64,000 nucleotides of DNA from Neotabrizicola shimadae (GCF_019623905.1 NZ_CP069370.1:2232001-2296000), one strand, 5' to 3'; shown: positions 40,945 to 50,967, counted from the stretch's first letter. The notes: generated by a model not told the origin, from the letters alone. Numbers and translations: made by a program.

Positions 40945-41376
40945 TTGACCATCGTCCCGGGAACCATCGACCACCTCGCCCAGATCATCTCACAGGTGGT
41001 GGCGCCCTCCTTCGTCTTAGGCGCGGTGGCCGGCTTCCTGTCCATGGTCCACGCCCGCCTGACCGGCGTGATCGACCGCATCCGCTATCTCAACGCCATC
41101 CCCGCCACCGATCCCGACCGCGCCTTCCTGAAGGAAGACATCCAGCGCCAGAGACGACGCGCCCGATACCTCGCCAAGTCCATCTTCTTCGGCATCGCCG
41201 CCGGCATCACCACCACGCTCCTGATCATCATCGCCTTCGGCATGGCCTTCCTCAGCCTGCCCCATGTCTGGGCGACGGCCTTCATGTTCATCCTGTCGCT
41301 GGCCCTGTTCTGCGTCGCCCTCGTGATGCTGGTCATGGACAGCTTCATCTCGGTCGACGACTACGATCACTTCTGA
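40945..41376 (+). CDS. DUF2721-family membrane protein
   Basis: A 143-aa protein starting with TTG at 40945 (AGGAG is 8 nt upstream). Three predicted membrane helices, with a basic loop between the first and second (RQRRRARYLAKS), match DUF2721. It ends with an acidic tail (VDDYDHF). It is followed 22 bp later by another small membrane protein gene. Function unknown. Confidence 0.8.
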   Translation: MTIVPGTIDHLAQIISQVVAPSFVLGAVAGFLSMVHARLTGVIDRIRYLNAIPATDPDRAFLKEDIQRQRRRARYLAKSIFFGIAAGITTTLLIIIAFGMAFLSLPHVWATAFMFILSLALFCVALVMLVMDSFISVDDYDHF

Positions 41377-41398
41377 TCCCGCCGCGGAGCCAGCCTCC

Positions 41399-42007
41399 AT
41401 GTCCCGCCTCTCCAAAGCCGATCTCGCCGTCCTCGCCTTCACCCTCGCCTACTCGGCCATCTTTGCCGCCGTGATCTGGTGGCGCGGCAATACCGAGTTC
41501 CTGGTCTATGCCGCCACCATGGCGGTGCTGATCCTGATTGTCGGCCTCACCCGCTTCCGCGCCGCCTATCCCACCTCCATGCTGTGGGCGCTGTCGGTCT
41601 GGGGTCTGCTGCACATGGCGGGCGGCAACCTGCAGGTCGGGGGCGACGCGCTGTACAACCTGACGCTCTGGCACCTTACGGGCGAAGGCGAATGGACCAT
41701 CCTGAAATACGACCAGGCCGTCCATGCCTGGGGCTTCGGCGTCACCGCCTGGCTTCTGTGGCACCTTCTCGTCACGGCCCATCCCGGCACGCGCGGCAGC
41801 CGCATCGCTACGGTCTATCCTGTGATCGGCGCCATGGGCCTCGGCGCGCTGAACGAGATGATCGAGTTCACCGCCGTGGCGCTGACCCCGCACACCAATG
41901 TGGGCGGCTATGTGAACAACGCCCTCGACCTGGTGTTCAATGCGCTCGGCGCAGTGATCGCCATTCTGCTGATCCGGATGTTTTCGCGACCCGTAAGCGC
42001 AGGCTGA
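41399..42007 (+). CDS. DUF2238/YjdF-like membrane protein
   Basis: A 202-aa multi-helix membrane protein. Conserved polar residues within helices (LKYDQAVHAWGFG; GALNEMIEFTA; GGYVNNALDLVFNALGA) match the DUF2238 pattern of acidic and His residues. Function unknown. It is probably co-transcribed with the DUF2721 gene just upstream. Confidence 0.78.
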   Translation: MSRLSKADLAVLAFTLAYSAIFAAVIWWRGNTEFLVYAATMAVLILIVGLTRFRAAYPTSMLWALSVWGLLHMAGGNLQVGGDALYNLTLWHLTGEGEWTILKYDQAVHAWGFGVTAWLLWHLLVTAHPGTRGSRIATVYPVIGAMGLGALNEMIEFTAVALTPHTNVGGYVNNALDLVFNALGAVIAILLIRMFSRPVSAG

Positions 42008-42070
42008 CGCAGCGGCCTTTCCTTTTTGTGCCGGAAGGCCCATTTAGGGTGAAACAGCAAGGAGCCGACG

Positions 42071-42460
42071 ATGCGCGCATTCCTGGTCACCGCCCTTCTA
42101 GGTGCAGCCTCGCTCGCGGCACCCGCCCATGCGTGGGTCGCCAGCAACGGCTTCGTCGTCCAGCCCATCGACGCCCTGCATTTTCAGGTCAACTCACGCG
42201 GTCGCCTTGGCCCATCGAATGCCTGGTGTGCGGCCGGCGACTACGTGATCAAGAACCTCGGCCTGCCCTATCCGACGATGATCTGGCGGGCCTCCCCCCC
42301 ACCACAGGCCGGGGGCGCCCCGATCGTGTTCACGCTCGATCCGTCCGACCGGCACTATGACACCGGCCTTGCGCAGATCGGCAACAAATCCGGGGGCGTT
42401 TCGGCCTCGCTGGCGCAGCAGTTGTGCTGGGTCTCCGGTTCGCGCGGATACCGGGACTGA
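42071..42460 (+). CDS. Small secreted protein, paralogue of the next gene
   Basis: A 129-aa protein with a Sec signal peptide (cleavage near PAHA-WVA). The mature part holds the motif string FVVQPI, RGRLG, AWCAAGDYV, IWRASPPP, IVFTLDP, TGLAQIG and a late Cys (QQLC). These are shared in order with its neighbour. The two Cys residues could form one disulfide. I recognise no domain; periplasmic location is inferred. RBS AAGGAGCC. Confidence 0.75.
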   Translation: MRAFLVTALLGAASLAAPAHAWVASNGFVVQPIDALHFQVNSRGRLGPSNAWCAAGDYVIKNLGLPYPTMIWRASPPPQAGGAPIVFTLDPSDRHYDTGLAQIGNKSGGVSASLAQQLCWVSGSRGYRD

Positions 42461-42468
42461 GGAACGCC

Positions 42469-42858
42469 ATGGCCCGCCCGCACCGCCTTTTGCCTCTCGC
42501 CGTCGTCGCCTTGTTGTCGGCAACGCTTCCGGCGTCGGCCTTCCTGTCGTCGCGCAACTATGTCGTCCAGCCCGTCGGCGGCCCCCGGTTCGAGGTGCGC
42601 CCCCGCGGCCGGCTCTCCGACCAGGAGGCATGGTGCGCCGCAGGCGAATACGTCTCTCGCGGTTTGGGCCAGATGACGGCCCGCATCTGGCGCATCTCGC
42701 CGCCGCCGCGCCCCTCTGGGCAGGGCATCGTCTTCTCGACCTCGCCTGAAGGCGCGGCCAGATCGACCGGCCTTGCCACCATAGGCGGGGGAAACTCGAT
42801 GTCGGCCTCTGCCGCCATGGCGATCTGCAACGGGCTGAAGAACACCAATCGCCGCTGA
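42469..42858 (+). CDS. Small secreted protein, paralogue of the previous gene
   Basis: A 129-aa protein of exactly the same length as its neighbour. Signal peptide to about PASAF, then YVVQPV, RGRLS, AWCAAGEYV, IWRISPPP, IVFSTSP, TGLATIG and a late Cys (MAIC). It begins 8 bp after the previous stop, with GAGGAACG as ribosome site. Clearly a tandem duplicate. Unknown function. Confidence 0.75.
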   Translation: MARPHRLLPLAVVALLSATLPASAFLSSRNYVVQPVGGPRFEVRPRGRLSDQEAWCAAGEYVSRGLGQMTARIWRISPPPRPSGQGIVFSTSPEGAARSTGLATIGGGNSMSASAAMAICNGLKNTNRR

Positions 42859-43012
42859 TCTGAGTCCGTCTGGCCACAGTGCGGACCCTGCATCATGGGG
42901 CCGGAACTTCCCACTGGTCTAGATGCGCCGCCTGCCCCTATAGTTTGCGGACAAGACGGGGATACCCCGCGACACGGCAGGCGGAAATCAGGCAAGACGG
43001 GGGGACAGGCGG

Positions 43013-43480
43013 ATGCGCTGCCCATTCTGCGGCAACATAGATACCCAGGTGAAAGACTCGCGACCGGCCGAGGATCATGTTTCGATCCGCCGCCGCCGCT
43101 TCTGCCCGGCCTGCGGCGGCCGCTTCACCACCTATGAACGGGTCCAGCTGCGCGACCTGGTGGTCATCAAATCATCGGGAAAGCGTGAGGACTTCGACCG
43201 GACCAAGCTGGAACGCTCGATCCGCATCGCGATGCAGAAGCGTCCGATCGACCCCGAGCGCATCGACCAGATGATCAGCGGGATCGTGCGCCGGCTGGAA
43301 AGCCTGGGCGACACGGACATCCCCTCCAAGGTCATCGGCGAGATCGTGATGGAAAGCCTCGCCCGGATCGACACCGTAGCCTATGTGCGCTTTGCCAGCG
43401 TCTACAAGAACTTCCAGGCCGCCGACGACTTCGACCGCTTCGTGTCGGAACTCCGCCCCGGCGGCGCCTCGGACGAGTGA
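43013..43480 (+). CDS. nrdR: Transcriptional repressor NrdR
   Basis: A 155-aa regulator of ribonucleotide reductase genes. The N-terminal zinc ribbon is MRCPFCGN...[13 protein letters not shown]. An ATP-cone domain follows ([21 protein letters not shown]). It senses ATP/dATP ratios. Its stop overlaps the ribD start (GTGA). The pairing nrdR-ribD is common in proteobacteria. Confidence 0.97.
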   Translation: MRCPFCGNIDTQVKDSRPAEDHVSIRRRRFCPACGGRFTTYERVQLRDLVVIKSSGKREDFDRTKLERSIRIAMQKRPIDPERIDQMISGIVRRLESLGDTDIPSKVIGEIVMESLARIDTVAYVRFASVYKNFQAADDFDRFVSELRPGGASDE

Positions 43481-44574
43481 ACGACGATCTTGCGCACATG
43501 GACCACGCGCTTGCCCTCGCGGCGCGTGGTCTGGGCAATACCTGGCCCAACCCGGCTGTCGGCTGCGTGATCGTCAAGGATGGCCGCGTCCTTGGCCGCG
43601 GCTGGACCCAGCCCGGCGGACGGCCCCATGCCGAACCCGTGGCCCTGGCCCAGGCCGGTGCAGCCGCGCGCGGAGCCACCGCCTTTGTCACGCTGGAACC
43701 CTGCGCCCACCACGGCAAGACACCCCCTTGCGCCGAGGCGCTGGTGGCGGCCGGTCTGGCCCGAGTGGTGACTGCGCTCACCGACCCGGACCCCCGTGTC
43801 GCCGGTCGCGGCCACGCCACGCTGCGCACAGCCGGCATCGAGGTGACCGAAGGCATCCGCCGCGCAGAGGCCGCCGCGCTGAACGAAGGATTCCTCAAGC
43901 GCGTCACCCGCGGCCTGCCCTTCGTGACCGTCAAGCTTGCCGCCACGCTGGACGGGCGCATCGCCACCGCCAGCGGCGAAAGCCGCTGGATCACCGGGCC
44001 CGAGGCGCGCCGCTCGGTCCACGCGCTCAGGATGCGCCACGATGCGGTGATGGTGGGCTCGGCCACCGCCATCGCCGACGACCCCGACCTGACCGTGCGC
44101 GACATGGGCGCCCCGCGCCAACCCGTGCGCGTGGTGCTCGACCGGCTTCTTCGTCACTCGCCCGACAGCCGCCTGGGCCGGACCGCCCGCGATGTCGCGG
44201 TCTGGATGGTCCACGGCCCCGACGCGCCCCCCGCTGCGCGCGCGGCCTGGGCCGCCACCGGCGCCGAACTGATCGAGACCGCCGCCACGCCACAGGGCCT
44301 CGACCTCGACGCCGCGCTGCGCGCGCTGGCGGCCCGCGGCCTGACGCGCATCCTGTCCGAAACCGGCGGCACGCTGGCCGCCGCCCTGATCCGCGCCGGG
44401 CTGGCGGATGAACTGATGCTTTACCAGGGCGGCCTTCTCATCGGCGCCGAGGGAAAGCCCATGCTGGGCCCCCTCGCGCTTTCGACCCTGGCCAGCGCCC
44501 CCCGTCCCCGCCTCATGTCGCAAGACCGGCTTGGCCCGGATATCCTCAGCCGCTGGCGCATCGCGCCGGACTAG
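43477..44574 (+). CDS. ribD: Bifunctional riboflavin biosynthesis protein RibD
   Basis: A 365-aa protein with an N-terminal deaminase and a C-terminal reductase. The zinc motif is HAEPVAL then [16 protein letters not shown]. The reductase domain starts near [26 protein letters not shown]. The start is GTG at 43477, coupled to nrdR. It converts the GTP-derived pyrimidine to 5-amino-6-ribitylaminouracil phosphate. No FMN riboswitch was recognised upstream. Confidence 0.95.
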   Translation: MNDDLAHMDHALALAARGLGNTWPNPAVGCVIVKDGRVLGRGWTQPGGRPHAEPVALAQAGAAARGATAFVTLEPCAHHGKTPPCAEALVAAGLARVVTALTDPDPRVAGRGHATLRTAGIEVTEGIRRAEAAALNEGFLKRVTRGLPFVTVKLAATLDGRIATASGESRWITGPEARRSVHALRMRHDAVMVGSATAIADDPDLTVRDMGAPRQPVRVVLDRLLRHSPDSRLGRTARDVAVWMVHGPDAPPAARAAWAATGAELIETAATPQGLDLDAALRALAARGLTRILSETGGTLAAALIRAGLADELMLYQGGLLIGAEGKPMLGPLALSTLASAPRPRLMSQDRLGPDILSRWRIAPD

Positions 44575-44581
44575 CGCAAGC

Positions 44582-44603
44582 CAAATTCCTTGGAAGGAAT
44601 TTG
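44582..44603. terminator. Perfect hairpin between convergent ribD and pth
   Basis: CAAATTCCTT-GG-AAGGAATTTG, a perfect 10-bp inverted repeat in the 31-bp gap. Its AT-rich arms stand out in this genome. A bidirectional transcription end is likely. Confidence 0.65.
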
Positions 44604-44605
44604 CC

Positions 44606-45289
44606 CTAGCGGAACCGGTCCATCAGCTTCTGCAACGGAGACTTCGCTTCCTCGACCGGGCTTTCCGCCACAGGCTTCGCCGCGGCGGGCTTCGCCTCGC
44701 GCGCCCCGCCCGATGACCGCGGCGGCGCCACGCGCAGGGACACCGCGTTCATGAACCGCGTCGCATCCCCTTCGGCCAGTGCCACCGCCCCGTCCGACAC
44801 GCCGCGCAGCACATCCTCCAGCCAGTCCTGATCGGCCTTGGCGAAATCGTGCAGCACATAGGACGCCACGGCATCCTTGTGCCCCGGATGGCCGATGCCC
44901 ATCCGCACCCGGCCATAGGCCTCGCCGATATGGCCGTGGATCGACCGCAGCCCGTTGTGCCCGGCATGGCCGCCGCCCTGCTTCACCCGCAGCTTTCCGG
45001 GCGCCAGGTCCAGTTCATCGTGGAACACAACCACGTCGGCAGGGGCCAGCTTGTAGAAGGCCATCGCCGCCTGCACTGCCTCGCCCGACAGGTTCATGAA
45101 GGTCTCGGGCTTCAGAAGCACCACCTTTTCCGCTCCAAGCCGGCCTTCGCTCGCCACGCCCCTGAACGCGCGCTTCCACGGGCCGAAGCCATGGTCGGCC
45201 GCGATCCGCTCCACCGCCATGAAGCCGATGTTGTGCCGGTTGCCGGCATATTTCGCGCCCGGATTGCCAAGGCCCACGAACAGCTTCAT
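44606..45289 (-). CDS. pth: Peptidyl-tRNA hydrolase
   Basis: A 227-aa enzyme that recycles peptidyl-tRNA. Motifs are [18 protein letters not shown] with the catalytic His, the [13 protein letters not shown] segment, and [30 protein letters not shown]. The C terminus is extended by about 35 residues (Ala/Lys/Pro-rich) compared with E. coli Pth. It sits in the rplY-pth region, separated here by a glycosyltransferase gene on the other strand. Confidence 0.97.
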   Translation of the reverse strand: MKLFVGLGNPGAKYAGNRHNIGFMAVERIAADHGFGPWKRAFRGVASEGRLGAEKVVLLKPETFMNLSGEAVQAAMAFYKLAPADVVVFHDELDLAPGKLRVKQGGGHAGHNGLRSIHGHIGEAYGRVRMGIGHPGHKDAVASYVLHDFAKADQDWLEDVLRGVSDGAVALAEGDATRFMNAVSLRVAPPRSSGGAREAKPAAAKPVAESPVEEAKSPLQKLMDRFR

Positions 45290-45371
45290 CGCATCGGGCC
45301 TCCTGCCGCCCGGCCCTTCCTTGACGCGCCCTGCCCGCCCGGTCAAGCATCACCGCCCAAGCAGAGGGATC

Positions 45372-46349
45372 ATGCGCAGTACCGTCCTCGCCTCGATGCG
45401 CAACGAAGGCCCCTTCCTCGTGGAATGGGTCACCTGGTATCGCCGCCTCGGCTTCACCGACATTCTTGTCGTCACCAACGACTGCACCGACCACTCGCCC
45501 CAGCTTCTGGCCGCGTTCCAGGCCGCGGGCTGGCTCACCCAACTCGACGCGACTATCCCCGAAGGCCGCCGCATCACCCCCACGAAACTCGCCGCCGCGA
45601 AGCGCCTGCCGCAGGTGGCCGGCGCCGACTGGGTCTTCACCTGCGACGTGGACGAGTTTCTCGTCATCCACCCCGGCGACGGCACTCTGGCCGACCTGCT
45701 GGCCATCCCTGCCCGCCCGGTGCTGGGAATCTCGGTCAACTGGCGCCCCTTCGGCGCCGATGGCCAGACCGCCTGGCAGGATGGACTTGTCCACCGGATG
45801 CACCGCCGCGCCGCAGCCCCCGGCAATGCCCTGAACCGCTGGGTCAAGTCGATGGTGCACGAGCCCCGCCGCTTCCGCGCGCTCGGCGAACATGGCCCGG
45901 TCGGCCTCATCCACCCCGAAGACGCCGCGCTGCCCTGGGTCAATGCCGATGGCGCCCCGGTCCCCGGCTGGGCGCCCGAGCCCAACCGCATCCGCACCCT
46001 GCCGCCCGCGCTCACCAGCCATGCCACGGCTCAGGTGAACCACTACATGGTCCGCAACCCCGAAAGCTTTGCGCTGAAGCGCGGCACGCTTTCTCCCGTG
46101 GCGGGCAAGGACCGCTATACCGACGACTACTACGCCCGCTGCGACCGCAATGAGGTGCACGACGATTCGGCCCTCCGCCATGCCGCCGCCTTCGACGCGC
46201 TCCACGCCGAAGCCATGGCCTTGCCCAATGTCGCGCGCCTGCATCACCTGTGCTGCATGGACTACGTCGCCCGCCTCGCCGCGCTCACCGGCCGCGCGCC
46301 GCAGGACGACCCCCGCTGGCAGGCGCACCGCGCCCTGGCCGAAGCCTGA
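45372..46349 (+). CDS. Glycosyltransferase family 2/DUF23-like protein
   Basis: A 325-aa protein of the Glyco_tranf_2_4 type. The N-terminal MRNEGPFLVEWVTWYRRLGFTDILVVTNDCTDHS and the DxD-like VFTCDVDEFLVIH are characteristic of enzymes often linked to surface glycans. It is an isolated plus-strand gene inserted between pth and rplY. Acceptor unknown. Confidence 0.8.
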   Translation: MRSTVLASMRNEGPFLVEWVTWYRRLGFTDILVVTNDCTDHSPQLLAAFQAAGWLTQLDATIPEGRRITPTKLAAAKRLPQVAGADWVFTCDVDEFLVIHPGDGTLADLLAIPARPVLGISVNWRPFGADGQTAWQDGLVHRMHRRAAAPGNALNRWVKSMVHEPRRFRALGEHGPVGLIHPEDAALPWVNADGAPVPGWAPEPNRIRTLPPALTSHATAQVNHYMVRNPESFALKRGTLSPVAGKDRYTDDYYARCDRNEVHDDSALRHAAAFDALHAEAMALPNVARLHHLCCMDYVARLAALTGRAPQDDPRWQAHRALAEA

Positions 46350-46362
46350 GCGCAAAACGAAA

Positions 46363-46390
46363 GGGGCGCGGCCCAACAGGACCGCGCCCC
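46363..46390 (-). terminator. Terminator of rplY
   Basis: Minus strand: GGGGCGCGG-N10-CCGCGCCCC followed by TTTCGTTTT. A typical intrinsic terminator 25 bp after the rplY stop; it also faces the end of the convergent glycosyltransferase gene. Confidence 0.88.
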
Positions 46391-46415
46391 CGACTCCGCC
46401 CGTAAGGGCAGAAGA

Positions 46416-47012
46416 TTAGCCTTCCGCGTCCGACGCCGCCAGGCCCGAAGGCGCGGCGATGTTGGCCACCACGAAGTTCCGCTCGATGGTCGGGCGAACA
46501 CCTTCCGGCAGCTGGATGTCGCGGATGTGGATCACGTCACCAATGACCTTGCCGGTCAGGTCCACCGTGATGTGGTCCGGAATGTCGCCCGCCACCACTT
46601 CCAGTTCCACTTCGTGACGCACCACGGTCAGCGTGCCGCCGCGCTTCAGGCCGGGGCTGGCTTCGTGGTTCACGAATTCGACGTGGATGAACAGGTTGAT
46701 CCGGCTCTCGTCATGGATGCGCATGAAATCGACATGGACCGGCAGGTCCTTGACGACATCGCGCTGCACGCCGCGGCAGATCACGTGAACGTCGGGCTGG
46801 CCCTCGACCTTCAGGTTGAACAGCGACTGCAGGAAGCGGCCTTGCTTCAGGCGCTTCAGGAGGTAGTTGTAGTTCATCTGGATCGGCTGGGGCTCTTGCC
46901 CGTCGCCGTAGATGATGCCAGGTACGTTGCCCGCTCTGCGGGCTTGACGGGCGGCCCCCTTGCCTGTCCCCGTCCGTACCTCGGCCTGAAGATCGGTGAT
47001 CTCGCGTGCCAT
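46416..47012 (-). CDS. rplY: 50S ribosomal protein L25/general stress protein Ctc
   Basis: A 198-aa 5S-rRNA-binding protein of the long CTC type. The N-terminal L25 domain includes [29 protein letters not shown]. The C-terminal TL5 domain includes LHVDFMRI-like [25 protein letters not shown] at 47012 is preceded by GGAGAG. Confidence 0.96.
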   Translation of the reverse strand: MAREITDLQAEVRTGTGKGAARQARRAGNVPGIIYGDGQEPQPIQMNYNYLLKRLKQGRFLQSLFNLKVEGQPDVHVICRGVQRDVVKDLPVHVDFMRIHDESRINLFIHVEFVNHEASPGLKRGGTLTVVRHEVELEVVAGDIPDHITVDLTGKVIGDVIHIRDIQLPEGVRPTIERNFVVANIAAPSGLAASDAEG

Positions 47013-47203
47013 AGGTCTCTCCAATGTGTCTCGTCCGCCATCCTCCAAGGGTGCATGGCGCGACCGGGGGCCTATAGCCGCGCTTGGCCGCGAAGGAAAG
47101 CCCTGAATCGCGGCCCCCGTCGCAAAGGGCCCCAGCCCTGCCGGTCGCGGACTTGCCGCGCTCTGTCCGAAGGGCTAGCTCTCCCGGACAAGCCGAGAGC
47201 CCG

Positions 47204-48355
47204 ATGCCCGTCCTTCCCACCCTTGCCGCCGCCCGCCCCGCCGCCGTGGTCTTTGCCGCCATGGGCGTGCTCTGGGGCGGCTATGCCGCGGCGCTCCCCG
47301 ACATCAAGACCATGCTGGATGTCAGCGAAACCCAGCTTGGCCTTGTCCTGTTCATGACGCCGATCTCGGCGGTCATCGCCATGCTTCTGGCCCCGCGCAT
47401 CGGGGCCGCGCTTGGCCGCGTGGCGCTGCCTGTGGCCGCCGCGGCCATGGCGCTGGCTTTCGCCCTGCCCGGCCAGACCGCCAGCCTCGTGCTCTTTCCG
47501 CTGGCCATGCTCGCTTGCGGCGCGACCACGGGCTTGGCCGATGTGCTGATGAATGCCCGCGTCGCCACGCTGGAGACCGAGCGCAAGCTGCACCTGATGA
47601 ACCTCTGCCACGCGGCCTATTCCTTCGGCTATGCCGGGGGCGCGGTCGGCACCGGCGCCATGCGAGCGGCGGGCTGGCCGCCTTCGGCCGTCATGGCCTG
47701 CCTCGCTGGCGCGGCGCTCGTGATGGCGGCAATGTCACTGGAACGCGATGGCACGATCCACGGACTGCGCAAGCCCGGCGGGGCAAAGGGCGGCGGCCTT
47801 GGCCTGGTGCCCTTCATCGGCGGCGTCATCGTGCTCATCGCCTTCATGACGGAGAACGCAGCCGAAAACTGGTCGGCGCTGCATATCGAGACCAGCCTCG
47901 GCGCCGCCCCCGGCGCAGGCGCGCTTGGCCCCGCCGCGCTGGCCCTGACCATGGGCCTCGCCCGCCTGGCCGGTCAGGGCCTGTCGGGCCGCATCTCGGG
48001 CGCCGCACTCCTGGGCGGCGGCGCGGCGATCTCGGCCGCAGGTCTCATCATCGCCGCCGCCGCCACCAGCCCGGCCATGGCCTATGCCGGATTCATCGTC
48101 ATGGGCCTCGGCTCCTCGGTGATCGCGCCGACGGCCTTCTCGATGGTCGGCCGCGCCGCACCCGACAATGCCCGGGCCCGCGCCGTGGCCCGCGCCACGC
48201 TCTACGGCTATTTCGGCTATTTCTTCGGCCCGCCGCTCTTCGGCTTCCTTGCCGGAAGCGCCGGCCTGCGCGCCGCCTTCGTGCTGGCCGCCTGCCTCTT
48301 GCTGGCCGTGCCCTTCCTGGCCCGGCGCCTTGCATCGGATGCCGACAAGTCTTGA
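47204..48355 (+). CDS. MFS transporter
   Basis: A 383-aa membrane protein with about twelve hydrophobic segments. The gene is typical of short MFS sugar/fucose-like or drug permeases (MGVLWGGYAAALPDIKTMLDVSETQLG; LMNLCHAAYSFGYAGGAVGTGAM). No motif identifies the substrate. Its stop codon lies at the start of a dispersed repeat, and it converges on lldD. Confidence 0.82.
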   Translation: MPVLPTLAAARPAAVVFAAMGVLWGGYAAALPDIKTMLDVSETQLGLVLFMTPISAVIAMLLAPRIGAALGRVALPVAAAAMALAFALPGQTASLVLFPLAMLACGATTGLADVLMNARVATLETERKLHLMNLCHAAYSFGYAGGAVGTGAMRAAGWPPSAVMACLAGAALVMAAMSLERDGTIHGLRKPGGAKGGGLGLVPFIGGVIVLIAFMTENAAENWSALHIETSLGAAPGAGALGPAALALTMGLARLAGQGLSGRISGAALLGGGAAISAAGLIIAAAATSPAMAYAGFIVMGLGSSVIAPTAFSMVGRAAPDNARARAVARATLYGYFGYFFGPPLFGFLAGSAGLRAAFVLAACLLLAVPFLARRLASDADKS

Positions 48356-48423
48356 CGAAACGTTAATTCGATCCGTCAAGCCATTGATTTCATTGGCGCA
48401 GAAAAGCGTCCGAGCTCGGACGC
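48351..48423 (-). repeat. Palindrome-tailed dispersed repeat, copy 3
   Basis: CTTGACGAAACGTTAATTCG, then CAAGCC and TTGATT, then 16 nt and GCGTCCGAGCTCGGACGC (48406-48423). The palindrome is immediately next to the lldD stop codon (48424-48426). Read from lldD, the palindrome is followed by TTTTC, like an intrinsic terminator. Confidence 0.92.
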
Positions 48424-49587
48424 TCAGGCCCAGTCGCCCTCGAAGTCCTTGGGGACCAGAAGGTTGTGGCGGCCGATCTCGGTCACCTTCCGCTCCCCCA
48501 GAAGGGCCATGGTCACGTCCATCTCCTTGCGGATCACCTCCAGCGCCTTGGTCACGCCCGGTCCGCCCATGGCGCCCAGCCCGTGCACGAAGGCCCGCCC
48601 GATCATCGTGCCCTTGGCCCCAAGCGCCAGCGCCTTCAGCACGTCCTGCCCCGACCGGATGCCGCCATCCATCCAGACCTCGGTCTGGTCCCCCACCGCC
48701 CGCACCACCCGCGGCAGCATGGAAATCGACGACACCGCCCCGTCCAGTTGCCGCCCGCCGTGGTTCGACACCACAATGGCATCGGCCCCGAAATCGGCCG
48801 CCCTGCGGGCATCCTCCTCGTCCAGGATCCCCTTCAGAATGAACTTGCCGCCCCACTGGTCGCGGATGCGCGCCACCTTGCCCCAATCCAGCTTGGGATC
48901 GAACTGCTCGTTCGCCCAGGCCGTCAGGTCAGACAGCTTCTGCACCCCCTTCACATGGCCCACGATGTTGCGGAACTGCCGCCGCGGGGTCTGTGCCATG
49001 GCCAGCGACCAGGCGGGCTTGGTCGCCATGTTCAGGATGTTGGGAATGGTCAGCTTCGGCGGCGAGGTGAGCCCGTTCTTCAGGTCCTTGTGCCGCTGGC
49101 CGAGGATCTGCAGGTCCAGCGTCAGCACCAGCGCCGAACATTTCGCCTTCTTCGCCCGCTCGATGATCGCATCGACGAAATCTTCGTCCCGCATCACATA
49201 AAGCTGGAACCAGAACGGCTTGGAGGTATGAGCCGCCACGTCCTCGATCGAACAGATCGACATGGTGGACAGGGTGAAGGGCACGCCGAACTTTTCCGCC
49301 GCCCGCGCCGCGAGGATCTCGCCATCCGGCCACTGCATCCCGCAGCTGCCCACCGGGGCCAGAGCCACCGGCATCGCCACCGGAAAGCCCGCCATGGTGC
49401 TTTCCGTCGTGCGCCCCGTCATGTCCACCGCGACCCGCTGGCGGAACCTGAGCTTCCCGAAATCCGAGACGTTGTCGCGGAAGGTCTGTTCGGTGTAGCT
49501 GCCGCTCTCGCAGTAATCCCAGAACATCTTCGGCGTCCGCTTGCGGTGCAGCTTCTTCAGGTCGTCGATGCAGGTGATGACGGGCAC
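48424..49587 (-). CDS. lldD: FMN-dependent L-lactate/alpha-hydroxy-acid dehydrogenase
   Basis: A 387-aa flavoenzyme. GTG at 49587 is preceded by GGAGG at 7-nt spacing. FMN and active-site motifs are SNHGGRQLDGAVSS (catalytic His and Arg), VWMDGGIRSGQDVLKALALGAKGTMIGRAF and the N-terminal YCESGSYTEQTFRDN. It oxidises L-lactate or a related 2-hydroxy acid to the keto acid. The symbol is by closest family; other hydroxy acids are possible. Confidence 0.85.
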   Translation of the reverse strand: MPVITCIDDLKKLHRKRTPKMFWDYCESGSYTEQTFRDNVSDFGKLRFRQRVAVDMTGRTTESTMAGFPVAMPVALAPVGSCGMQWPDGEILAARAAEKFGVPFTLSTMSICSIEDVAAHTSKPFWFQLYVMRDEDFVDAIIERAKKAKCSALVLTLDLQILGQRHKDLKNGLTSPPKLTIPNILNMATKPAWSLAMAQTPRRQFRNIVGHVKGVQKLSDLTAWANEQFDPKLDWGKVARIRDQWGGKFILKGILDEEDARRAADFGADAIVVSNHGGRQLDGAVSSISMLPRVVRAVGDQTEVWMDGGIRSGQDVLKALALGAKGTMIGRAFVHGLGAMGGPGVTKALEVIRKEMDVTMALLGERKVTEIGRHNLLVPKDFEGDWA

Positions 49588-49657
49588 GCGCAGTCCTCCG
49601 GTTTTGTCGCCCCTGCCTAGCAATCCGCGCCGGCGGGGGCAAAGGGGTTTTCACCGG

Positions 49658-50137
49658 TCAAACCGGCGCGATGCGCCCGATGCGCGCCGCCTGCCCATGC
49701 ACGCGGCCGGTCACATCGCGCACCGTCCATAGGACAGTGTCCAGGATCATGAACCGCCGCCCGGTCGCCGAGATGCGGATGCCGCGATAGCCGTCGGTCC
49801 ATCCCCTTTCGCGCGCCTCGGCCAGCAGACGATCACGGTCGGCCTGCACCGCCGGGTCGTCCTCGGCCGACAGGCGAGAGGGCAACCGCGTGAAACCGTC
49901 CCACCCCATCTCCCACAGCGCCAACGCTGCGGCATTGCCATAGCGGAACAGCGGGTCAGCCTCGGTGCCGTGCGACACCACCGGCAGTGGCAGGGCGAAC
50001 AGCGCCTCCGCCAGCGCGCGATCGTCATGCGGCGCCGGATGGCCCAGGATCGGCGCGCCGGTCAGGAGCTGGTAGCTGTCAGACAGCAGCCGGGCATAAG
50101 CCACCGCCGCCACTGTCTGCCAGCCCTCAGGCGGCAT
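49658..50137 (-). CDS. MEKHLA-domain protein
   Basis: A 159-aa protein with a PAS-like MEKHLA domain ([50 protein letters not shown], key motif FRYGN...LWE). Its start lies inside the end of trpA (11-bp overlap), so it is translated with trpA. The function is unknown, and the link to tryptophan synthesis may be only positional. Confidence 0.8.
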   Translation of the reverse strand: MPPEGWQTVAAVAYARLLSDSYQLLTGAPILGHPAPHDDRALAEALFALPLPVVSHGTEADPLFRYGNAAALALWEMGWDGFTRLPSRLSAEDDPAVQADRDRLLAEARERGWTDGYRGIRISATGRRFMILDTVLWTVRDVTGRVHGQAARIGRIAPV

Positions 50138-50918
50138 GGGCTCCCGCCGCCAGCGCCTTGACCTTGGCCAGAACCTCGGCCACGGGCTTGCCCTCGCCGA
50201 TATCCTTCACGATGGCCGATCCCACGACACAGCCATCAGCCACCCCGGCGATGGTCGTCGCGGCCTCGGGCGTGGTGATGCCGAAGCCCACGATCACTGG
50301 CAGCTCGGTCTGCGACTTGATCCGCGCCACTTCGGGGCCCACGTCCGTAGCCTGTGCCGCCGCCGCCCCGGTGATCCCGGTGATCGAGACGTAATAGACG
50401 AAACCGGAGGTGTTCTGCAGTACCTTGGGCAGGCGCTTGTCATCGGTGGTGGGTGTCGCCAGCCGGATGAAGTTCATCCCCGCCGCCTGCGCCGGCAGGC
50501 ACAACTCGCTGTCCTCTTCCGGCGGCAGGTCCACCACGATCAGCCCATCCGCCCCAGCCTCCACCGCCTCTGACAGGAAGCGGTCCACGCCGCGGGAATA
50601 GATCGGGTTGTAATAGCCCATCAGCACGATCGGCGTCACCGCATCGCCCGCCCGGAACTCGCGCACCATCTGCAAGGTGCGGTCCATGGTCTGCCCGCCT
50701 TCCAGCGCGCGCTGTCCCGCCGCCTGGATCGTCGGGCCATCCGCCATCGGGTCGGTGAAGGGCATCCCCAGTTCGATGATGTCCACGCCCGCCGCCGGCA
50801 TCCCCTTCATCACCTCAAGCGAGGTCGCCACATCCGGATCGCCCGCCATGAGATAGGCCACGAAGGCCTTCTTGCGGTCCGCCCTCAGCCGGGCAAAGCA
50901 ATCGTCGATGCGGGTCAT
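50127..50918 (-). CDS. trpA: Tryptophan synthase alpha subunit
   Basis: A 263-aa enzyme that cleaves indole-3-glycerol phosphate to indole. Motifs are [22 protein letters not shown] (catalytic Glu) and [13 protein letters not shown] (catalytic Asp). The phosphate-binding [10 protein letters not shown] and [10 protein letters not shown] are also present. ATG at 50918 follows AGGGAGA. trpB and trpF are not adjacent in this window. Confidence 0.97.
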   Translation of the reverse strand: MTRIDDCFARLRADRKKAFVAYLMAGDPDVATSLEVMKGMPAAGVDIIELGMPFTDPMADGPTIQAAGQRALEGGQTMDRTLQMVREFRAGDAVTPIVLMGYYNPIYSRGVDRFLSEAVEAGADGLIVVDLPPEEDSELCLPAQAAGMNFIRLATPTTDDKRLPKVLQNTSGFVYYVSITGITGAAAAQATDVGPEVARIKSQTELPVIVGFGITTPEAATTIAGVADGCVVGSAIVKDIGEGKPVAEVLAKVKALAAGAHAA

Positions 50919-50967
50919 TCCGGTCTCCCTGTGGCTGGCCTTGGCGTGGGGCAGCCGCCGGCGAAAG

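Noticed and set aside
42859-43012. FMN riboswitch ahead of nrdR-ribD
   Set aside because: The 154-bp gap shows no recognisable FMN aptamer elements, and ribD is second in the operon.
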